From Microbacterium sp. NC79 (lineage in GTDB: Bacteria > Actinomycetota > Actinomycetes > Actinomycetales > Microbacteriaceae): 64,000 nucleotides of DNA. Where the stretch lies: contig NZ_JAHQYI010000002.1 in assembly GCF_019061125.1 (NCBI RefSeq), positions 1 to 64,000 on the forward strand, written 5' to 3'. The notes under the pieces were generated by a model that saw only the letters and a list, made by a program, of their open reading frames with translations, did not search any database and was not told where the DNA came from. Positions 28,615 to 37,907 of the stretch are shown piece after piece (within the stretch, counting starts at the first letter, position 1; each line of letters opens with the position of its first letter). Made by a program: the position numbers and the translations under genes.

Positions 28615-31386
28615 GTGACGGCGAATGCAACCCCCTCCTGGCGAGACCGCCTCGGTGTTGCCGTAGCGCCGGCGCGCGATGGCCACACCGACTTGGGGCT
28701 GTTGTTTCAGTTGCGCACCCTCACGCGCGCAGGTAGCCAGTGGACATCCCCCCAAGCGACGCCAGCAACCTCGGTACGTAAACGCGGCACTCAGCGTCTC
28801 GGGGTGCGGCCGGCCCTGCGCAGTAAAAGCGGAAACTGGGTCACAAGCGACATCACGTGGGGCACCCTCACATACAAGATCGAGCGGCTGGGCCTCGATG
28901 AGGCTCAGGTCTCGTGGTTCACGCAGTTTGCGGCCCTGCACCGAGCCAGCGGTTCCGGTTACCGCGCCTCGGAGAGCGATTGGCTTTACCTCGACGATTT
29001 CGCCAGCGCGTTGCTGTGGCCGCATCTCGATTCGGCCGCTGCCGCGGGCATCACACTATTGACAGGTAAGAAGGCGACTCGGGTTGACCTTGCGCCGGCT
29101 GCCCGGATCGTGGCAGAAGTGGCGCCGGACGGAACCTCGGGGTTGCGGATAGCACCGACCGTCACGATCGATGACGTGGGCGTCACACCGACGGGTGTTG
29201 TGGCCGATCACGGCATTTATGTATGTGCGTTCGACCCCGACCTGCGGGTCATGCTTGCGCCGGTACCGGGCCCCGGGCTTGATTTGGTGAGTGACGACGC
29301 CGGAACCATCCGGGTGCCAGGTGCCGATGTCGAGGAGTTCTGGGAGCAGGTCTACCCCGCGCTTACGACGCAGATCGCCGTGGCGGGGCGTGGGATTGAG
29401 CTGCCAGAAGTGCGCGAAGAGACGGTGCTCGTCGTGGAGTACCGCTCGGGCGATACGGTTCTCATGCGCTGGGAGTCGTGGGTGGGCTCGACCCACCAGC
29501 CGCTCGCTGTGGGCCCCGTCGATGTTCCGGAAAAGTTGACGGGTGCGGAGGCCGCGGCGTTCGTGGCAGAAGAGCTGCCCGTTCTTGCGGCGAGTGGCAT
29601 CCGCATTCACAGCATCGGCGACAAACCTGACTACCGCGCGGCGACAGAAGCGCCGACCCTGAGGCTCACCGCCGTGCCGACGAACGACAATGACTGGCTC
29701 AGCCTCGGCTTTGTCATCATGCTGGGCGAGTACATCGTGCCGTTCGCGCGCGTGTTCGCCGCTCTCAGCCGCGGGCAGACCAAGCTGTTGCTGGTCGATA
29801 AGTCGTACCTATCGCTCAACCAGCCGATCTTTGACAGCCTGCGCGAGCTGATTCACGAGGGTGCGCAGCTTGAGGAGTGGGAGACCGGCGCGATTGTCAG
29901 CCGGTACCACGCGCACCTGTTTGAGCCGTTCGAGGATGAGTCTGACCAGCGTCCAGAAGCCGTGCTCTGGCGCTCAGCCGCCCGTGCGCTAACCAGCACG
30001 CCTGAGCCGATCGATGCGCCGCCAGGAATCATCGCCGAGCTGCGCCCCTATCAACTCGACGGATTCCGGTGGCTGGCGCACCTCGACGCGCATCGCCTCG
30101 GCGGCATCCTGGCCGATGACATGGGGCTCGGTAAGACGCTGCAGACCATCGCGTTGCTCGAGCACACGCGCGGCTCAGGGCGGCCTGCACTTGTGGTGGC
30201 ACCGACGTCTGTCGTGGGCGGGTGGAATGATGAGATTCGCCGCTTCGCGCCGGGGCTGAGTGTTGCGGTGGTTGGCTCGACGAAAGATGTCATTCCCGCT
30301 GACACCGATGTTGTGATCACCTCATACGCGCTCTTTCGACTGGAGTTTGACCGCTTTGAACGGCAGCGGTGGCGCACGCTCGTGCTTGATGAGGCGCAGT
30401 ACATCAAGAATCCGGCGTCACAAGTGCATGAGTGCGCGTACGCGCTGAACGCGGATGTGACGTTTGCTCTCACGGGCACGCCGATGGAAAACAGCCTGCT
30501 TGATCTCTGGGCGATTTTGCGCGTGGTTGCACCGGGACTTTACCCTTCGCGGCTGCGTTTCACCGACCGCTATATCAAGGCGCACTCGGTTGAGCGCATT
30601 GGTGAGTTGCGTTCCCGCATTCGCCCCCTCATGCTGCGCCGCACGAAGCAGAACGTGGCGCTGGAACTCCCCTCACGCACCGAGCAGGTCGTCACGATCG
30701 ACCTGGGCCCCGAACACCGCCGGCTCTATAACCTGCACCTGCAACGTGAGCGGCAAAAGATTCTCGGGCTTGTCGAAGATCTCGACCGCAACCGCTTTAT
30801 TGTGTTCCGTTCACTGACACTGCTGCGCATGCTCGCGTTGGATCCGACGTTGATCGGCGACGAGGGCACGAGGCCTGGCGCGACAACGAAGCTCGATGAG
30901 CTGCTGGATCGCATCGAGGATCTGGCGTCCGAGGGGCACCGCGCGCTCGTGTTCAGCCAGTTCACGTCGTATCTCGCGCTGGTGCGTGCACGACTGGAGG
31001 CCCGTGGCATCCGCTATGAGTACCTCGACGGAACCACGACAAACCGACCCGAAGTCATCTCGCGTTTTCGAGAGGGCGATGCGCCGGTGTTTCTGGTGAG
31101 CCTGCGCGCAGGCGGAGTCGGTCTCACCCTGACCGAAGCCGACTCCGTGTTCTTGCTTGATCCGTGGTGGAACCCCGCGACCGAAGCGCAGGCAATCGAC
31201 CGCACCCATCGCATCGGACAGACGAAACCCGTCATGGTTTATCGCCTTGTTGCTCGTGACACGATCGAGGAGAAGGTGGTCGCGCTCGGTGAATCCAAGC
31301 GCGCGCTGTTCACCGAGGTGATCGATGGTGGCGACCTGTTTGCCGGCGCCTTAACGGCAGACGACGTGCGCGGGTTGTTGGCTTAA
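28615..31386 (+). CDS. SNF2-family DEAD/DEAH helicase-like ATPase
   Basis: The product is 923 residues from a GTG start. An N-terminal region of about 460 residues of the bacterial SNF2-associated type precedes the ATPase core. Motif I ADDMGLGKTLQT, motif II VLDEAQYIKN, motif III LTGTPMENS, and motif VI IDRTHRIGQTKPVMVYRL are all present. Proteins of this kind (RapA/HepA-like and SNF2 proteins) move on double-stranded DNA or remodel transcription complexes. No SWIM zinc finger is seen at the N-terminus, unlike many homologues. It is a single gene with no obvious partner. Confidence 0.88.
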   Translation: MTANATPSWRDRLGVAVAPARDGHTDLGLLFQLRTLTRAGSQWTSPQATPATSVRKRGTQRLGVRPALRSKSGNWVTSDITWGTLTYKIERLGLDEAQVSWFTQFAALHRASGSGYRASESDWLYLDDFASALLWPHLDSAAAAGITLLTGKKATRVDLAPAARIVAEVAPDGTSGLRIAPTVTIDDVGVTPTGVVADHGIYVCAFDPDLRVMLAPVPGPGLDLVSDDAGTIRVPGADVEEFWEQVYPALTTQIAVAGRGIELPEVREETVLVVEYRSGDTVLMRWESWVGSTHQPLAVGPVDVPEKLTGAEAAAFVAEELPVLAASGIRIHSIGDKPDYRAATEAPTLRLTAVPTNDNDWLSLGFVIMLGEYIVPFARVFAALSRGQTKLLLVDKSYLSLNQPIFDSLRELIHEGAQLEEWETGAIVSRYHAHLFEPFEDESDQRPEAVLWRSAARALTSTPEPIDAPPGIIAELRPYQLDGFRWLAHLDAHRLGGILADDMGLGKTLQTIALLEHTRGSGRPALVVAPTSVVGGWNDEIRRFAPGLSVAVVGSTKDVIPADTDVVITSYALFRLEFDRFERQRWRTLVLDEAQYIKNPASQVHECAYALNADVTFALTGTPMENSLLDLWAILRVVAPGLYPSRLRFTDRYIKAHSVERIGELRSRIRPLMLRRTKQNVALELPSRTEQVVTIDLGPEHRRLYNLHLQRERQKILGLVEDLDRNRFIVFRSLTLLRMLALDPTLIGDEGTRPGATTKLDELLDRIEDLASEGHRALVFSQFTSYLALVRARLEARGIRYEYLDGTTTNRPEVISRFREGDAPVFLVSLRAGGVGLTLTEADSVFLLDPWWNPATEAQAIDRTHRIGQTKPVMVYRLVARDTIEEKVVALGESKRALFTEVIDGGDLFAGALTADDVRGLLA

Positions 31387-31479
31387 TTTTCCGATGACGG
31401 CCCACACAGTGCGCGGTTGCGCCAAACTAGTTACGCCGCTCTGGAGTGGCACGGTCGTTGGCTCGAGTGAAGGAGAATC

Positions 31480-32499
31480 ATGCGCGGAGTAGTCATGCAC
31501 GCCCCCGGAGATGTACGCGTCGAGGAACGCCCAGACCCGCAGCTTGAGTTGCCGACAGACGCCATCATTCGTGTCACTGCCACCTGCATTTGTGGTTCCG
31601 ACCTCTGGCCCTATCGCGGCCACGACCGCGTCAACCACAAGAAGATGGGTCACGAATACATCGGTGTCGTGACGGAAATTGGTGACGACGTTTCGTCGCT
31701 CGCCGTTGGCGACTACGTCGTGGGCTCGTTCATGACGAGCGACAACACATGTGAGATTTGCCAGGCCGGTTTTCAGTCACGGTGCGTGCACACCACCGGA
31801 ATGGGCTCGATTGGCACGCAGGCCGAGTTCGCCAGGATTCCGCTCGCCGATGGCACCCTCGTGAAGATGCCGGGTGAGCCTCAGGCAGATCTGATTCCGT
31901 CGTTGCTTGCTGCGTCTGACGTGCTCGGAACGGGATGGTTTGCGGCGGTTGCCGCGGAAGCAGGCCCCGGCAAGACGGTGGCCGTTGTGGGCGATGGCGC
32001 CGTGGGGTTGCTCGGCATTTTGGCCGCGAAGCAACTCGGCGCTGAGCGCATCATCGCCATGAGCAGGCACGCCGACCGCCAGGCGTTGGCCCGCGAATTC
32101 GGTGCGACCGACATCGTTACTGAGCGCGGCGATGAGGGCGTTGCCCGCATTAAGGAGCTCACCGGTGGCTACGGCGCGCACAGCGTGGTCGAAGCCGTCG
32201 GAACCCAGGAGTCCATGCAGCAGGCGATTCGTGCGTGCCGTTCTGGCGGCCACGTTGGCTTTGTCGGTGTTTCGCACGGTGTCTCGCTGGACGGTGCCGA
32301 ACTGTTTGGCAAGACCGTTCATCTTCTCGGTGGGCCAGCGCCTGTACGCCGGTTCTTGCCTGATTTGATCCAGTTGATCTGGGATCGCGAGATCAACCCG
32401 GGTGCGGTGTTTGACATGACGTTGCCGTTGGAAGAAGCGGCCGAAGGCTACCGCGCCATGGACGAGCGCCGTGCGATCAAAGTGCTGCTGACCCTGTAA
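31480..32499 (+). CDS. Zinc-dependent alcohol dehydrogenase family protein
   Basis: The product is 339 residues of the medium-chain dehydrogenase type. The catalytic zinc site is in CICGSDLWPYRG and GHEYIGVV; the structural-zinc lobe is reduced to DNTCEICQAGFQSRC with three cysteines. The NAD(P)-binding motif is VAVVGDGAVGLLGI. A GAAGGAG ribosome site lies four bases before the ATG. The substrate is unknown. It stands alone, convergent with a lipocalin gene. Confidence 0.88.
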   Translation: MRGVVMHAPGDVRVEERPDPQLELPTDAIIRVTATCICGSDLWPYRGHDRVNHKKMGHEYIGVVTEIGDDVSSLAVGDYVVGSFMTSDNTCEICQAGFQSRCVHTTGMGSIGTQAEFARIPLADGTLVKMPGEPQADLIPSLLAASDVLGTGWFAAVAAEAGPGKTVAVVGDGAVGLLGILAAKQLGAERIIAMSRHADRQALAREFGATDIVTERGDEGVARIKELTGGYGAHSVVEAVGTQESMQQAIRACRSGGHVGFVGVSHGVSLDGAELFGKTVHLLGGPAPVRRFLPDLIQLIWDREINPGAVFDMTLPLEEAAEGYRAMDERRAIKVLLTL

Positions 32500-32505
32500 T
32501 GCACC

Positions 32506-33015
32506 TCAGGCTGCCGCGAGGTCGGCCTCACTGACCCGCCGCCCATCGTGGTGCGGGCGAATAAGCGCATCGAGATCGAAGCCCAACTCGCTGGCGTACT
32601 CCAGAAACTCCTTCTCCTTTGCCTTATCGATGACTGTGGTGCGGGCGAGTAGCCACAGGTATTTGTGGTCGGGAGTGCCGACCAGCGCATGCTGGTAGTT
32701 GTCGTCGATCTTCAGTACCCAGTAGTCGCCTTCGGTGAAGGGAATCCACCGCAACAGTTCGGGCAGAAACGAGACGCGCAGTTGGGCTGGCTCGCCATCG
32801 ACCGGCTTCGCGCGCCCCAGCGACTGCACGGGCTTGCCGTCGGCATCGAAGCAACGGTTATCGACCGTGATCGTGCGGTCATCGTTCATTGAGTACGACG
32901 CGGTGACGCACGACGCGCCTTCGTCTTCCCAGCGGAGCGGGAGCCGGGCAATCTCAAACCACAGCCCAAGGTAGCGGTTGAGGTCAAGCTCCGGCAGCGA
33001 TCGCACGTCAGTCAT
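32506..33015 (-). CDS. Lipocalin family protein (Blc-like)
   Basis: The product is 169 residues from MTDVRSLPELDLNRYLGLWFEIARLP, the GxW lipocalin motif. The later YLWLLARTTVIDKAKEKEFLEYASELGFD block is typical of bacterial Blc/apolipoprotein D-like proteins. There is no signal peptide, so it would be cytoplasmic, unlike E. coli Blc. GGAG six bases before 33015 fixes the start. The ligand is probably a lipid or fatty acid. Confidence 0.87.
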   Translation of the reverse strand: MTDVRSLPELDLNRYLGLWFEIARLPLRWEDEGASCVTASYSMNDDRTITVDNRCFDADGKPVQSLGRAKPVDGEPAQLRVSFLPELLRWIPFTEGDYWVLKIDDNYQHALVGTPDHKYLWLLARTTVIDKAKEKEFLEYASELGFDLDALIRPHHDGRRVSEADLAAA

Positions 33016-33102
33016 GTCGTTCTCCATTCACGAATGTTGTGTGTCACGCTATGGCTCATTCGCCCGGGCGCCAACGGGGTTGACGTGAGGGCCTGCGACC
33101 GA

Positions 33103-33726
33103 CTAATCGTCGAATGTGCCGCCATGCACCTCGCCTTCTCCGGGCGCGTATCGCAGCGTCACGATGCCGCGCGGCGATGTTGTTGCAGCGGCGACGAGGC
33201 GCAGATTCTTCGGCCGGGTGCCCGCACCGAAAACGCGCTTGCCCTCGCCGAGCACGACCGGATACACCCAGAGCTTGAGTTCATCAAAGAGGTCGTGTGC
33301 GAGCAGCGTGCGCACCACCTCGCCGCTACCGATCACGTGAATGTTGCGGTGTCGGTCGCGTAGCGCGTCTAGGCCCGCCGGCTCACCGTCGAGCACCGCG
33401 GTTCCGGCCCACGGCGTCGTCAACTCGCCATGCGTCACAACGTACTTGGGCACCCGGTTGAAGAGTTCACCGATCGGGTTGTCGCCGTGGTGTGGCCAGT
33501 AGGCGGCCCAAATGTCGTATGTCTTGCGACCGAGGAGTAGTGCATCGAGGCCCTGCATTCCTGCCCAGATTTCTTTGCCAATCACGTCATCGTCAAGTGG
33601 CACCTGCCAGCCGCCGAACCGAAACCCGCCCTCGGGGTCTTCATCGACACCGCCAGGTGCCTGCATAACGCCGTCGAGCGTCGTGAACAGGTCGATCAGA
33701 ATGCGACCGCGTTCGGCGGCGGTCAC
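33103..33726 (-). CDS. Dihydrofolate reductase family protein (RibD C-terminal-like)
   Basis: The product is 207 residues from a GTG. It begins ILIDLFTTLDGVMQAPGG and contains LLGRKTYDIWAAYWP and the NADPH-binding IHVIGSGEVVRTLLAHDLFDELKLWVYPVVLGEGKRVF, the pattern of the RibD-type DHFR-fold reductases. These are usually distinct from folate-pathway DHFR; the substrate is unknown. The start overlaps the stop of the VOC gene by four bases (GTGA), so the two are co-transcribed. Confidence 0.87.
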   Translation of the reverse strand: MTAAERGRILIDLFTTLDGVMQAPGGVDEDPEGGFRFGGWQVPLDDDVIGKEIWAGMQGLDALLLGRKTYDIWAAYWPHHGDNPIGELFNRVPKYVVTHGELTTPWAGTAVLDGEPAGLDALRDRHRNIHVIGSGEVVRTLLAHDLFDELKLWVYPVVLGEGKRVFGAGTRPKNLRLVAAATTSPRGIVTLRYAPGEGEVHGGTFDD

Positions 33727-34139
33727 GCCGAACCTTCGCGGGCCGTCTTCGCCGCCGCGCGCTCTTCATCAGAACGCCCCACACAGATCTGCGTGCCATC
33801 GACGTCTTCGACGGTGAACCAGCCAGCCCCATCGGCGGTGCGCGCATCAACGACAAGCGTCATGCCACGCGCCAGGAGGTTTTCCAACTCTTGCTCACGA
33901 GTGTTTCCTGAGGCCACCGCGTCCAGGTGGATGCGCGGCACAAATGTGTCGCCCACCTCACCGTTGTCTAGCGGCTGAAAGGCGAAGTAAACCTTGGTTC
34001 CGGGGATGCGATAGGTGATGAAATCGTTTGCCGACGTGATATCGCCCTCAGGTTCAAGCCCGAGAATCTCCGCCCAGCGGGCGCCGCTCGCCGCATGGTC
34101 ACGGCACGTGATGTTGATCGCTTCTAATCGTGCAGACAT
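33723..34139 (-). CDS. VOC/glyoxalase-like domain protein
   Basis: The product is 138 residues from MSARLEAINITCRDHAASG. One paired beta-alpha-beta-beta-beta unit set of the VOC superfamily is seen (PRIHLDAV in the second half with a possible metal His). AAAGGAG four bases before 34139 supports this start over one 51 bases upstream. Members include glyoxalases, dioxygenases and antibiotic-binding proteins; nothing here decides among them. It heads a two-gene operon with the DHFR-like gene. Confidence 0.8.
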   Translation of the reverse strand: MSARLEAINITCRDHAASGARWAEILGLEPEGDITSANDFITYRIPGTKVYFAFQPLDNGEVGDTFVPRIHLDAVASGNTREQELENLLARGMTLVVDARTADGAGWFTVEDVDGTQICVGRSDEERAAAKTAREGSA

Positions 34140-34235
34140 GATGCTCCTTTGCGTCGGATGCGACGATACTCCGGCCCACCGACATGGCAACCCGCTCCCC
34201 TATCCTTTCCCGCGCATCCCCCGTACCGTGGGGGC

Positions 34236-35249
34236 ATGCGGTCGCCGATGCAGTACATCCGTGGGGTGCGCCATCCCGAGGGCTACCACGGGCGTGGGCG
34301 CACGAAAGCGTACTTCGAGGGCTGGTACATCAAGCTGGTTTCCGCCGACCTCTCGCAGCGGTGGGCCCTGATTCCTGGCATTTTCCGCGGCGACAGCAGT
34401 GCTGGTTCCGTCGACGAAGCCTTCATCCAGGTGCTCGATGGCGTCACCGGGCGCTCGTGGTATTGCCCATTTGCACCCGACGAGTTTGAGGCCGACGAGA
34501 ACCGGCTCGCTGTGACCATCGGCGGCAACCGCTTCGACCAGAGTGGCGTGATGCTCGACCTGCCGGTGATCAGCGGATCACTCTGGTATTCGACGCCGAT
34601 CGACCCGTACCCGGTGACGCTCCGACGCCCCGGAATCATGGGCTGGTACGGGTATCTCCCGTTCATGGAGTGCTTCCACGGCATCGTGTCATTCGGCCAC
34701 GAACTCGCAGGCACTCTCGTGATCGAAGACCGGCTCACGGAGTTCACCGGCGGGCGCGGATACATCGAAAAAGACTGGGGAACCGCTTTTCCGGAAAGCT
34801 ACGTATGGCTTGCCAGCAACCACCTCACCGACGACAGCGGTGCCGAGATCGCCGGCTCGCTCGTCGCGTCGTGCGCGATCATTCCGGGAGTGGGGCGCAC
34901 TTTCCGTGGGTCCATCGTCGCGCTCAAGTACCCCGACCGGCTCAGCACGTGGGCCACGTGGAACGGCTCACGCGACGACGAGCTCACGATCGATGACTCG
35001 CATGTGCTCTGGCGCATGCACGGCCCGGACGGAACCCTGAGCTTGCGTGCCGAGCGCACCCGCGGTGGGTTATTGCATGCGCCGCTGCGCTCCGCGATGC
35101 ACAGGCGCGTGGAAGAAACCCTCGATGCGCGCATCGAGTTTTCGCACGTCGGAAAAGGCGGAACCACGATTGCTGCAGGTACCGGAGAGTGTGCAGGTAT
35201 GGAGGTGTTTGGCGACACCGCCCGCCTTACGACGATGCGTCAGCGGTGA
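34236..35249 (+). CDS. Tocopherol cyclase-like family protein
   Basis: The product is 337 residues. The tocopherol cyclase-like family pattern runs through it: AYFEGWYIKLVSAD, AFIQVLDG, PGIMGWYGYLPFMECFHGIVSF, and GGRGYIEKDWGTAFPESYVWLASNHL. Plant members cyclise tocopherol precursors, but bacterial relatives outside cyanobacteria have no known substrate. The first ATG at 34149 would add a Pro/Arg-rich stretch unlike the family, so 34236 was taken. The last 23 bases overlap the convergent sugar dehydrogenase gene. Confidence 0.8.
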   Translation: MRSPMQYIRGVRHPEGYHGRGRTKAYFEGWYIKLVSADLSQRWALIPGIFRGDSSAGSVDEAFIQVLDGVTGRSWYCPFAPDEFEADENRLAVTIGGNRFDQSGVMLDLPVISGSLWYSTPIDPYPVTLRRPGIMGWYGYLPFMECFHGIVSFGHELAGTLVIEDRLTEFTGGRGYIEKDWGTAFPESYVWLASNHLTDDSGAEIAGSLVASCAIIPGVGRTFRGSIVALKYPDRLSTWATWNGSRDDELTIDDSHVLWRMHGPDGTLSLRAERTRGGLLHAPLRSAMHRRVEETLDARIEFSHVGKGGTTIAAGTGECAGMEVFGDTARLTTMRQR

Positions 35250-36387
35250 GCGCGACACGCACAATGCGGTCGTCGCCCTCCTGCGGATCGCCACGACCAT
35301 CGGTGTTGTTGGTGAGAATCCACAGCGAACCATCCGGCGCGATTTGAACATCGCGGAGGCGCCCGTAGACGCCCGCATAGTGCTCGGTCGCTTGGCTCGG
35401 GTCGCTGACCGGAACCTCCCGCAACACCCGGCCCCGCAAATTCGCGATGTAGATGGTTCCGCCCACCACCGCCACGCCACTCGGACTCGCCACATCGGTG
35501 GTCCACGCCTGCACGGGGTCGATGAAGCCGGCGGCACCGCTGACGCCCTCGTGCTCGGGCCACCCGTAGTTGCCGCCGGGTGTGATGATGTTGAGCTCAT
35601 CCCACGTGTCTTGGCCAAACTCGCTGGCATACATGGTGCCGTCCGCCGCCCACCCCAGCCCCTGCACATTGCGGTGCCCGAGACTGTACACCGGGCTCGG
35701 TGCAAACGGATTGTCTGCGGGAATCGCGCCATCGGTGCTGACGCGCAGAATCTTGCCGCCGAGAGACGCGAGGTCTTGCGAAGTGCTGGTTTGTGAGCCG
35801 TCGCCGGTCGCGATGTACAGGTATCCGTCGGGGCCGAGTGCGATGCGCCCGCCGTTGTGATTTCGAGCCGATGGTATGCCGTCGATAATCGTCATCGGGT
35901 TGGCCAGCGCCAGCGTTCCCGGTTCGCCCGTGATGTCGAATCGCTGCACGCGGTTGCCGTTCTGGCCGGTGGAATACACAAACAGGTGCGCTTCATTGAC
36001 GGCGAGGCCGAGGACTCCTCCTTCGCCGCCGTGCACGATGCCCTCGATCGTCGCGACCTCTCGCATGGTTCCGTCTGCCGACACGGCGGTGATGGTTCCG
36101 GCGTCTCGCTCTGACACGAGTGCCGTGTCATCGACGAACACGATGTCCCATGGGGCATCGAGGCCGGTGGCCACGGTCGTCACCTCCCCCGCGGGGTGGA
36201 GCGGAACCATCGGATCGGGTGTTGCTTCTGACGCTGGGGTTGGTGATGCTGACGCTGTCGTTGACGGAACCACGGTGCTGGCGGGCGGGAGCGCTGACGG
36301 ATGTGGGGTCTGCGGGGCGCATCCGGTGACCACAACCAGCGCGGCAAGCGCGAGGGGTGCGGCCTGCCGAAGGCGCACCGCTACCAC
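35227..36387 (-). CDS. PQQ-dependent sugar dehydrogenase-like lipoprotein
   Basis: The product is 386 residues. The signal peptide has lipobox VTGC, then a Pro/Ser/Thr linker to about residue 65, then a six-bladed beta-propeller of the soluble glucose dehydrogenase (GSDH/sorbosone dehydrogenase) type. Landmarks are GLDAPWDIVFVDD, HNGGRIALGPDGYLYIATGDG, SLGHRNVQGLGW and PGGNYGWPEHEG. Family enzymes oxidise aldoses with PQQ; no PQQ synthesis genes are in view. Its start overlaps the dinB stop by seven bases, an unusual pairing that suggests co-transcription. Confidence 0.87.
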   Translation of the reverse strand: MVAVRLRQAAPLALAALVVVTGCAPQTPHPSALPPASTVVPSTTASASPTPASEATPDPMVPLHPAGEVTTVATGLDAPWDIVFVDDTALVSERDAGTITAVSADGTMREVATIEGIVHGGEGGVLGLAVNEAHLFVYSTGQNGNRVQRFDITGEPGTLALANPMTIIDGIPSARNHNGGRIALGPDGYLYIATGDGSQTSTSQDLASLGGKILRVSTDGAIPADNPFAPSPVYSLGHRNVQGLGWAADGTMYASEFGQDTWDELNIITPGGNYGWPEHEGVSGAAGFIDPVQAWTTDVASPSGVAVVGGTIYIANLRGRVLREVPVSDPSQATEHYAGVYGRLRDVQIAPDGSLWILTNNTDGRGDPQEGDDRIVRVALTADASS

Positions 36388-37460
36388 CCGCCCCGTGTCG
36401 GGGTATGACTGTCGCGGGCGCCATCAGGCATGACCATTTCGAGGTGCAGGCCCAGCAGTCGGATGGTGCGGTCCGGCTCAACGCGCTGGGTGCTGAGCGC
36501 CTCAATCTCGCGCCAGACCTCATCGCGGTCACCCGTCTGGGCGATCTTGTGTCGATAGGTTTTTGTCGTGAACGGCGCGTACCGCACTTTGAGGGTCACG
36601 CCGATAACGTCACGCCCTTCGGCGAGGATGTCGGGCCAGACCTGATCAAAGAGGTCGCGGAACGCCGCGGTTGCGTCGGCGGACGGGATGTCGGTTTGGA
36701 AGGTTGTCTCTCGACTGTGTCCGCGGGCCACCCACGGGGTGTCATCGACGACACGTGTTCCTTCTCCGCGCCCGAGTTCTGAGTACCACGGCCCCATCTT
36801 CGGGCCGAACTCCGCCGCGAGCGCGGCCGGGTCAACGGCAGCGAGCTCGCGCACGGTGGTGATGCCGAGGTCGCCCAGGCGCTTCGAGATTTTCGGGCCG
36901 ATGCCCCAGAGCTCTTTTGTGGGCCGCTCCCCCATCACGTCGAGCCAGTTTTCGACGGTCAGTCGGAAGATGCCCTGGGGTTTTCCGAGGTCGGTGGCGT
37001 TCTTGGCACGTAGCAGGGTGTCGCCGATGCCGACGCTGCAGTGCAGGTGGGTGTTCTCCAGCACCGCCTGTTGGATCGCGCGAGCATCTTCTTCCGGGTC
37101 TGCGGTGGTGATGCCGACGAAGGCTTCGTCCCAGCCGACGACCTGCACGATCGCGCCGGGGTGCGCGCGGACCGTGGCGAAGACATCGTTCGAAGCCGCA
37201 AGGTAGTGGTCTTTATCGACAGGCAGGAACACGGCGTCTGGAATCTTGCGGGCGGCAATGCGCAGCGGCATACCGGAGGTGACGCCCAGCGTGCGGGCTT
37301 CGTACGTTGCCGTCGAGACAACGGCCCGTTCGGTGGGATCCCCGCGACCGCCCACGATGATCGGCCGCCCGGCGAGTTCTGGGCGGCGCAAGATCTCAAC
37401 GGCCGCGATGAACTGGTCGAGATCGACGTGCAGTACCCACGGCTGTGCGGTTGGGCTCAC
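36381..37460 (-). CDS. dinB: DNA polymerase IV (Y-family)
   Basis: The product is 359 residues from GTG. The catalytic carboxylates are in VLHVDLDQFIAAVE and GWDEAFVGI, and the steric and nucleotide-binding residues in VSTATYEARTLGVTSGMPL are present. The helix-hairpin-helix ELWGIGPKISKRLGDLGI and a little-finger domain of about 100 residues complete the protein. It performs error-prone translesion synthesis. There is no C-terminal beta-clamp peptide of the QLxLF type that I can find, which places it with the DinB2/DinP-like actinobacterial paralogues. Confidence 0.88.
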   Translation of the reverse strand: MSPTAQPWVLHVDLDQFIAAVEILRRPELAGRPIIVGGRGDPTERAVVSTATYEARTLGVTSGMPLRIAARKIPDAVFLPVDKDHYLAASNDVFATVRAHPGAIVQVVGWDEAFVGITTADPEEDARAIQQAVLENTHLHCSVGIGDTLLRAKNATDLGKPQGIFRLTVENWLDVMGERPTKELWGIGPKISKRLGDLGITTVRELAAVDPAALAAEFGPKMGPWYSELGRGEGTRVVDDTPWVARGHSRETTFQTDIPSADATAAFRDLFDQVWPDILAEGRDVIGVTLKVRYAPFTTKTYRHKIAQTGDRDEVWREIEALSTQRVEPDRTIRLLGLHLEMVMPDGARDSHTPTRGGW

Positions 37461-37499
37461 CCTGTCATTGTGCAGTGTCTTGGGGCTCGGCGAAAGGTG

Positions 37500-37907
37500 T
37501 CAAGCCGTCGGCGAGAGACTCCGAATCAACTCTTCGACGCGGCCCAGGATGTCATCACGGATGATGCGCACCGCCGCAATGCCCTGACCAGCCGGGTCAT
37601 CGAGCTTCCAATCTTCGTAGCGTTTGCCTGGGAAGAATGGGCAGGCGTCTCCGCAGCCCATCGTGATGACCACGTCAGACTCCTGGACGGATTCGGTGGT
37701 GAGTACCTTGGGCTGCTCGGCGGTGATGTCGATGCCGACTTCGGCCATCGCGGCCACCGCCGTCGGATTGATGTGCTCGGCGGGCATGGAACCGGCAGAG
37801 CGCACGGCAATGCCGTCCCCGGCGAGGTGGCGGAGAAAGCCCGCCGCCATTTGGGAGCGGCCCGCGTTGTGAACGCAGACAAACAGAACGGTGGGTTTCG
37901 CGGTCAT
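37500..37907 (-). CDS. arsC: Arsenate reductase, low-Mr phosphatase type (core ars cluster)
   Basis: The product is 135 residues. The P-loop VLFVCVHNAGRSQMA holds the catalytic Cys, and later cysteines in CGDACPFF provide the redox pair of thioredoxin-coupled ArsC. It reduces arsenate to arsenite for export. The start overlaps the stop of the arsR-arsC fusion (ATGA). It is the last gene of acr3, arsR-arsC, arsC. The same protein type in the island (54,643-55,050) differs at scattered positions only. Confidence 0.9.
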   Translation of the reverse strand: MTAKPTVLFVCVHNAGRSQMAAGFLRHLAGDGIAVRSAGSMPAEHINPTAVAAMAEVGIDITAEQPKVLTTESVQESDVVITMGCGDACPFFPGKRYEDWKLDDPAGQGIAAVRIIRDDILGRVEELIRSLSPTA

